Assembly: GCA_963823275.1 (NCBI GenBank)
Contig: CAWGKW010000001.1
Location: forward strand, 744,001 to 808,000
DNA from: RHKX01 sp963823275
Lineage (GTDB): Bacteria > Actinomycetota > Thermoleophilia > Solirubrobacterales > 70-9
Length of the DNA stretch: 64,000 bases
Direction: 5' to 3'
In this document: positions 62,220 to 64,000 of the stretch, piece after piece
Layout: each line of letters starts with the position of its first letter
Numbering within the stretch: the stretch's first letter is position 1
Notes under the pieces: generated by a model
What the model was told of the DNA's origin: nothing
What the model saw: only the letters and a program-made list of their open reading frames with translations
Database searches by the model: none
Position numbers and translations under genes: made by a program

Positions 62220-63533
62220 GTGAGCCTGCGCGATGAGGTCGTCGAGCTGACCCGGTCGCTGATCCGGCTCGACACGTCGAACCCGCCTGGAGGCGAGACG
62301 GTCGCAGCACGGTTCCTCGCCGACTACCTCGCCGACGCCGGCGTCGAGAGCGAGTTGATCGGCCCCGACCCCGAGCGCCTCAACCTGGTCGCCCGCATCG
62401 AGGGGTCGGGAAGCGGACCGTCGATCCTGCTGATGGCCCACACCGACGTCGTCCCCGCCCCCGACGCGAACTGGACGCTGCCGCCGTTCGGAGCCGAGAT
62501 TCGCGACGGGAGGGTCGTTGGCCGCGGCGCGGCGGACATGAAGGGTGAGCTGGCCGCTCGCGTCGTCGCCTTCGCCGAGCTGGCGCGCAGGGGGGTGGTG
62601 CCCGCGGGGGACGTCGTTCTGATCGCCGAGTCCGACGAGGAGCGGAACACGGCCGACGTCGGGATGTCGTGGCTCGTCCGCGAGCGCGAGGACCTGAGCT
62701 GCGACTGCGCCCTCAACGAGGGCGGAGGAATGCTCCTGGAGCTGGCCGACGGGCGCCGGGTCGTGACGATCTCGATCGGTGAGAAGCGGGCAACGTCATT
62801 ACGCCTGCGTTTCTTCGGCCGTGCCGGCCACGCCTCGGTCCCCGCCGGGGCCGACAACGTGCTCGCGCGGGCGGCCGATGCGGTCAATGCGCTGATCGGT
62901 TACGAGGCGCCGATCGTTCTGATCCCCTCGATCGCGCGGGCGCTGGCCGACCTCGGAGCGCCTGCGGGCAGCGACGAGGAGGCGGTTGACTGGGCGGCGG
63001 CCCAGCACCCCGTCCTCTCCGGGCTGTTCCCAGCGATGACCCGGATGACCGTCACCCCGACCGGCCTGCAGACGCACGAGCCCGCGAACGTGATCCCGCC
63101 GTTCGCCGACGTGATCTGCGACTGCAGGACGCTTCCCGGACAGGGACTGAGCGACATCGACGACCACGTCGGCGGCGCCCTCGGCGACGGCTACGACTAC
63201 GAGCTCGAGCTGATCGAGCCGCTCGAGGGCGGAACGGAGTCCTCGCTGGACACCCCGCTCTACCGGATCTGTGAGGAGTACGTGAGGGACAGGCTTCCCG
63301 GGGCCGAGTTGCTGCCGATCGTGACGCCCGGGTTCACCGACTCACATTGGGTGCGCAGCGCCCACGGAACCGCCGCCTACGGGTTCGCCCCGGTCTTCTC
63401 GACGCCGTTATCGATCTACCTCGACGGCATGCACGGCGCCGACGAGGCGATCGATGTCGACGATCTGGCCGAGATGGCCGAGTTCAACCTGCACGCCATC
63501 ACGTCTTTGGCAAACGTCGACGGGCAGGGCTGA
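62220..63533 (+). CDS. M20-family metallopeptidase (ArgE/DapE/CPG2-like)
   Basis: 437 aa from a GTG. Metal-site motifs: LLMAHTDVVPAP (His), VGRGAADMKGELAA (Asp), LIAESDEERNTADV (Glu pair). The final His lies in SIYLDGMHGADEAIDVDDLA. The lid domain is RFFGRAGHASVPAGADNVLA. The enzyme hydrolyses an amide such as an N-acyl amino acid or dipeptide with two Zn2+. It follows the MFS gene by 21 bp, so they may be co-transcribed. Confidence 0.9.
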   Translation: MSLRDEVVELTRSLIRLDTSNPPGGETVAARFLADYLADAGVESELIGPDPERLNLVARIEGSGSGPSILLMAHTDVVPAPDANWTLPPFGAEIRDGRVVGRGAADMKGELAARVVAFAELARRGVVPAGDVVLIAESDEERNTADVGMSWLVREREDLSCDCALNEGGGMLLELADGRRVVTISIGEKRATSLRLRFFGRAGHASVPAGADNVLARAADAVNALIGYEAPIVLIPSIARALADLGAPAGSDEEAVDWAAAQHPVLSGLFPAMTRMTVTPTGLQTHEPANVIPPFADVICDCRTLPGQGLSDIDDHVGGALGDGYDYELELIEPLEGGTESSLDTPLYRICEEYVRDRLPGAELLPIVTPGFTDSHWVRSAHGTAAYGFAPVFSTPLSIYLDGMHGADEAIDVDDLAEMAEFNLHAITSLANVDGQG

Positions 63534-63587
63534 TTCTCGCGAGATGACAGTTCCGTCCCTGGGGAGGACGCTTCTGCAACCTCGCGG

Positions 63588-64000
63588 TCAGTGGGCCCCT
63601 TCGAATCCCTCCAGCGTCGCCACCACCAGCGCGCCGATGCGCTCGAGGTCGTAGCCGCCCTCCTGAACGATCACGGTCGGGAGGCCGAGCTCACCGAGCA
63701 TGCGGCCGGCGGACCGGTAGCCGGCCTCGGTCACCTCGAGCGGGCTCTCCGGGTCGCCCCCCGCCGCATCCACACCCAGGGCGAGCACCAGCGCCTCGAC
63801 GCCCGCTCGCCGAACCCACCCGCACAGCTCTGCGATCGCCTCCAGCCAGGGCTCGTCACCTGAGCCCGGTGGAAGGGGCAGGTTCAGGTTCGAGCCCTCC
63901 CCGGCACCCTCGCCGCGCTCCTCGCTGAAGCCGAGGAAGTGGGGGAACCAGCCGGCACCGGGATCGACGTGAACCGAGCCTGCCAGCACGTTCGGATCGG
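63588..64000 (-). CDS. Histone-deacetylase-family amidohydrolase (partial, runs off the right edge)
   Basis: The visible C-terminal part reads PHFLGFSEERGEGAGEGSNL, NLPLPPGSGD and ALGVDAAGGDPESPLEVTEA, ending VIVQEGGYDLERIGALVVAT. GEGAGEGxNLNLPLP and QEGGYD with Tyr are class II HDAC/APAH signatures. The usual D-T-x-x-x-D metal segment is VDAAGGDP here. Substrates are likely acetyl-polyamines or acetyl-lysine. The N-terminal half lies outside the window. Confidence 0.85.
   Translation of the reverse strand, partial: DPNVLAGSVHVDPGAGWFPHFLGFSEERGEGAGEGSNLNLPLPPGSGDEPWLEAIAELCGWVRRAGVEALVLALGVDAAGGDPESPLEVTEAGYRSAGRMLGELGLPTVIVQEGGYDLERIGALVVATLEGFEGAH

Noticed and set aside
1..64000. CRISPR array, rRNA, insertion sequence with intact transposase, replication origin
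   Set aside because: No regularly spaced repeats, rRNA sequence, transposase with catalytic motif, or DnaA-box cluster was seen on reading both strands.

Overview
The window is high-GC DNA with frequent GTG/TTG starts, many Sec-secreted proteins and lipoproteins, several class III nucleotide cyclases, a WS/DGAT acyltransferase, and secreted proteins with short 'I..AVkskNI' repeats. This style suggests a soil actinobacterium of the Thermoleophilia/Solirubrobacterales type. That assignment is inferred from gene content; no rRNA or tRNA gene was found to anchor it.

Layout. 0.1-6.4 kb holds secreted enzymes: the first copy of a multi-copper-type protein, a secreted haloalkane-dehalogenase-like hydrolase, a membrane HtrA-like protease and a secreted trypsin-like protease. 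The two soluble enzymes share a Lys-rich C-terminal domain. 7-16.9 kb holds membrane proteins (AI-2E exporter-like, TMEM175-like channel, YihY/BrkB, P-type cation ATPase, a coiled-coil membrane protein), a hydrolase-cyclase fusion and the decayed 3' end of a serine recombinase. 16.9-17.8 kb is a junkyard of three truncated gene ends. 17.9-21.4 kb has a translationally coupled methyltransferase / PhyH dioxygenase / methyltransferase cassette and a flavodoxin-fold quinone reductase. 21.5-24.9 kb is a copper-flavoured block: second multi-copper copy, Met-rich membrane protein, DUF305 lipoprotein and SHOCT membrane protein. 25-38 kb mixes SRPBCC proteins, a CrtI-like flavoprotein, an ArsR/SRPBCC regulatory pair, a pH-sensor-type cyclase and three large secreted hydrolases. 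38-49.8 kb holds an HD ppGpp-hydrolase-like protein, remnants of a ring-cleavage operon fused head-to-head to a beheaded TetR gene, a KdpDE-like two-component pair, a third cyclase, a WS/DGAT and a DUF2855 gene. 49.9-56.8 kb has the third multi-copper copy, a Baeyer-Villiger-type monooxygenase, a CocE-type hydrolase and small secreted proteins. 57-64 kb has a secreted His-rich peptide beside a NarL-type two-component system, then DegV, an MFS exporter, an M20 peptidase and the end of a histone-deacetylase-family gene.

The most interesting signal is the family of three secreted ~565-580 aa proteins at 0.1, 21.5 and 49.9 kb. Each combines a region with the ligand order of type-2 copper monooxygenases (PHM/DBM: HH, H, HxH, M), an EF-hand-like loop, and a C-terminal amicyanin-type cupredoxin (CxxHPFM). 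One copy sits next to DUF305 and other copper-associated genes. I read this as an undescribed self-contained electron-transfer monooxygenase system, but the monooxygenase part is inference from motifs. Other notable signals are an ~80-bp structured intergenic repeat that also forms the 3' end of a recombinase gene, paired 12-bp palindromes in front of the His-rich peptide gene, and several one-base frameshifts that may be assembly errors.
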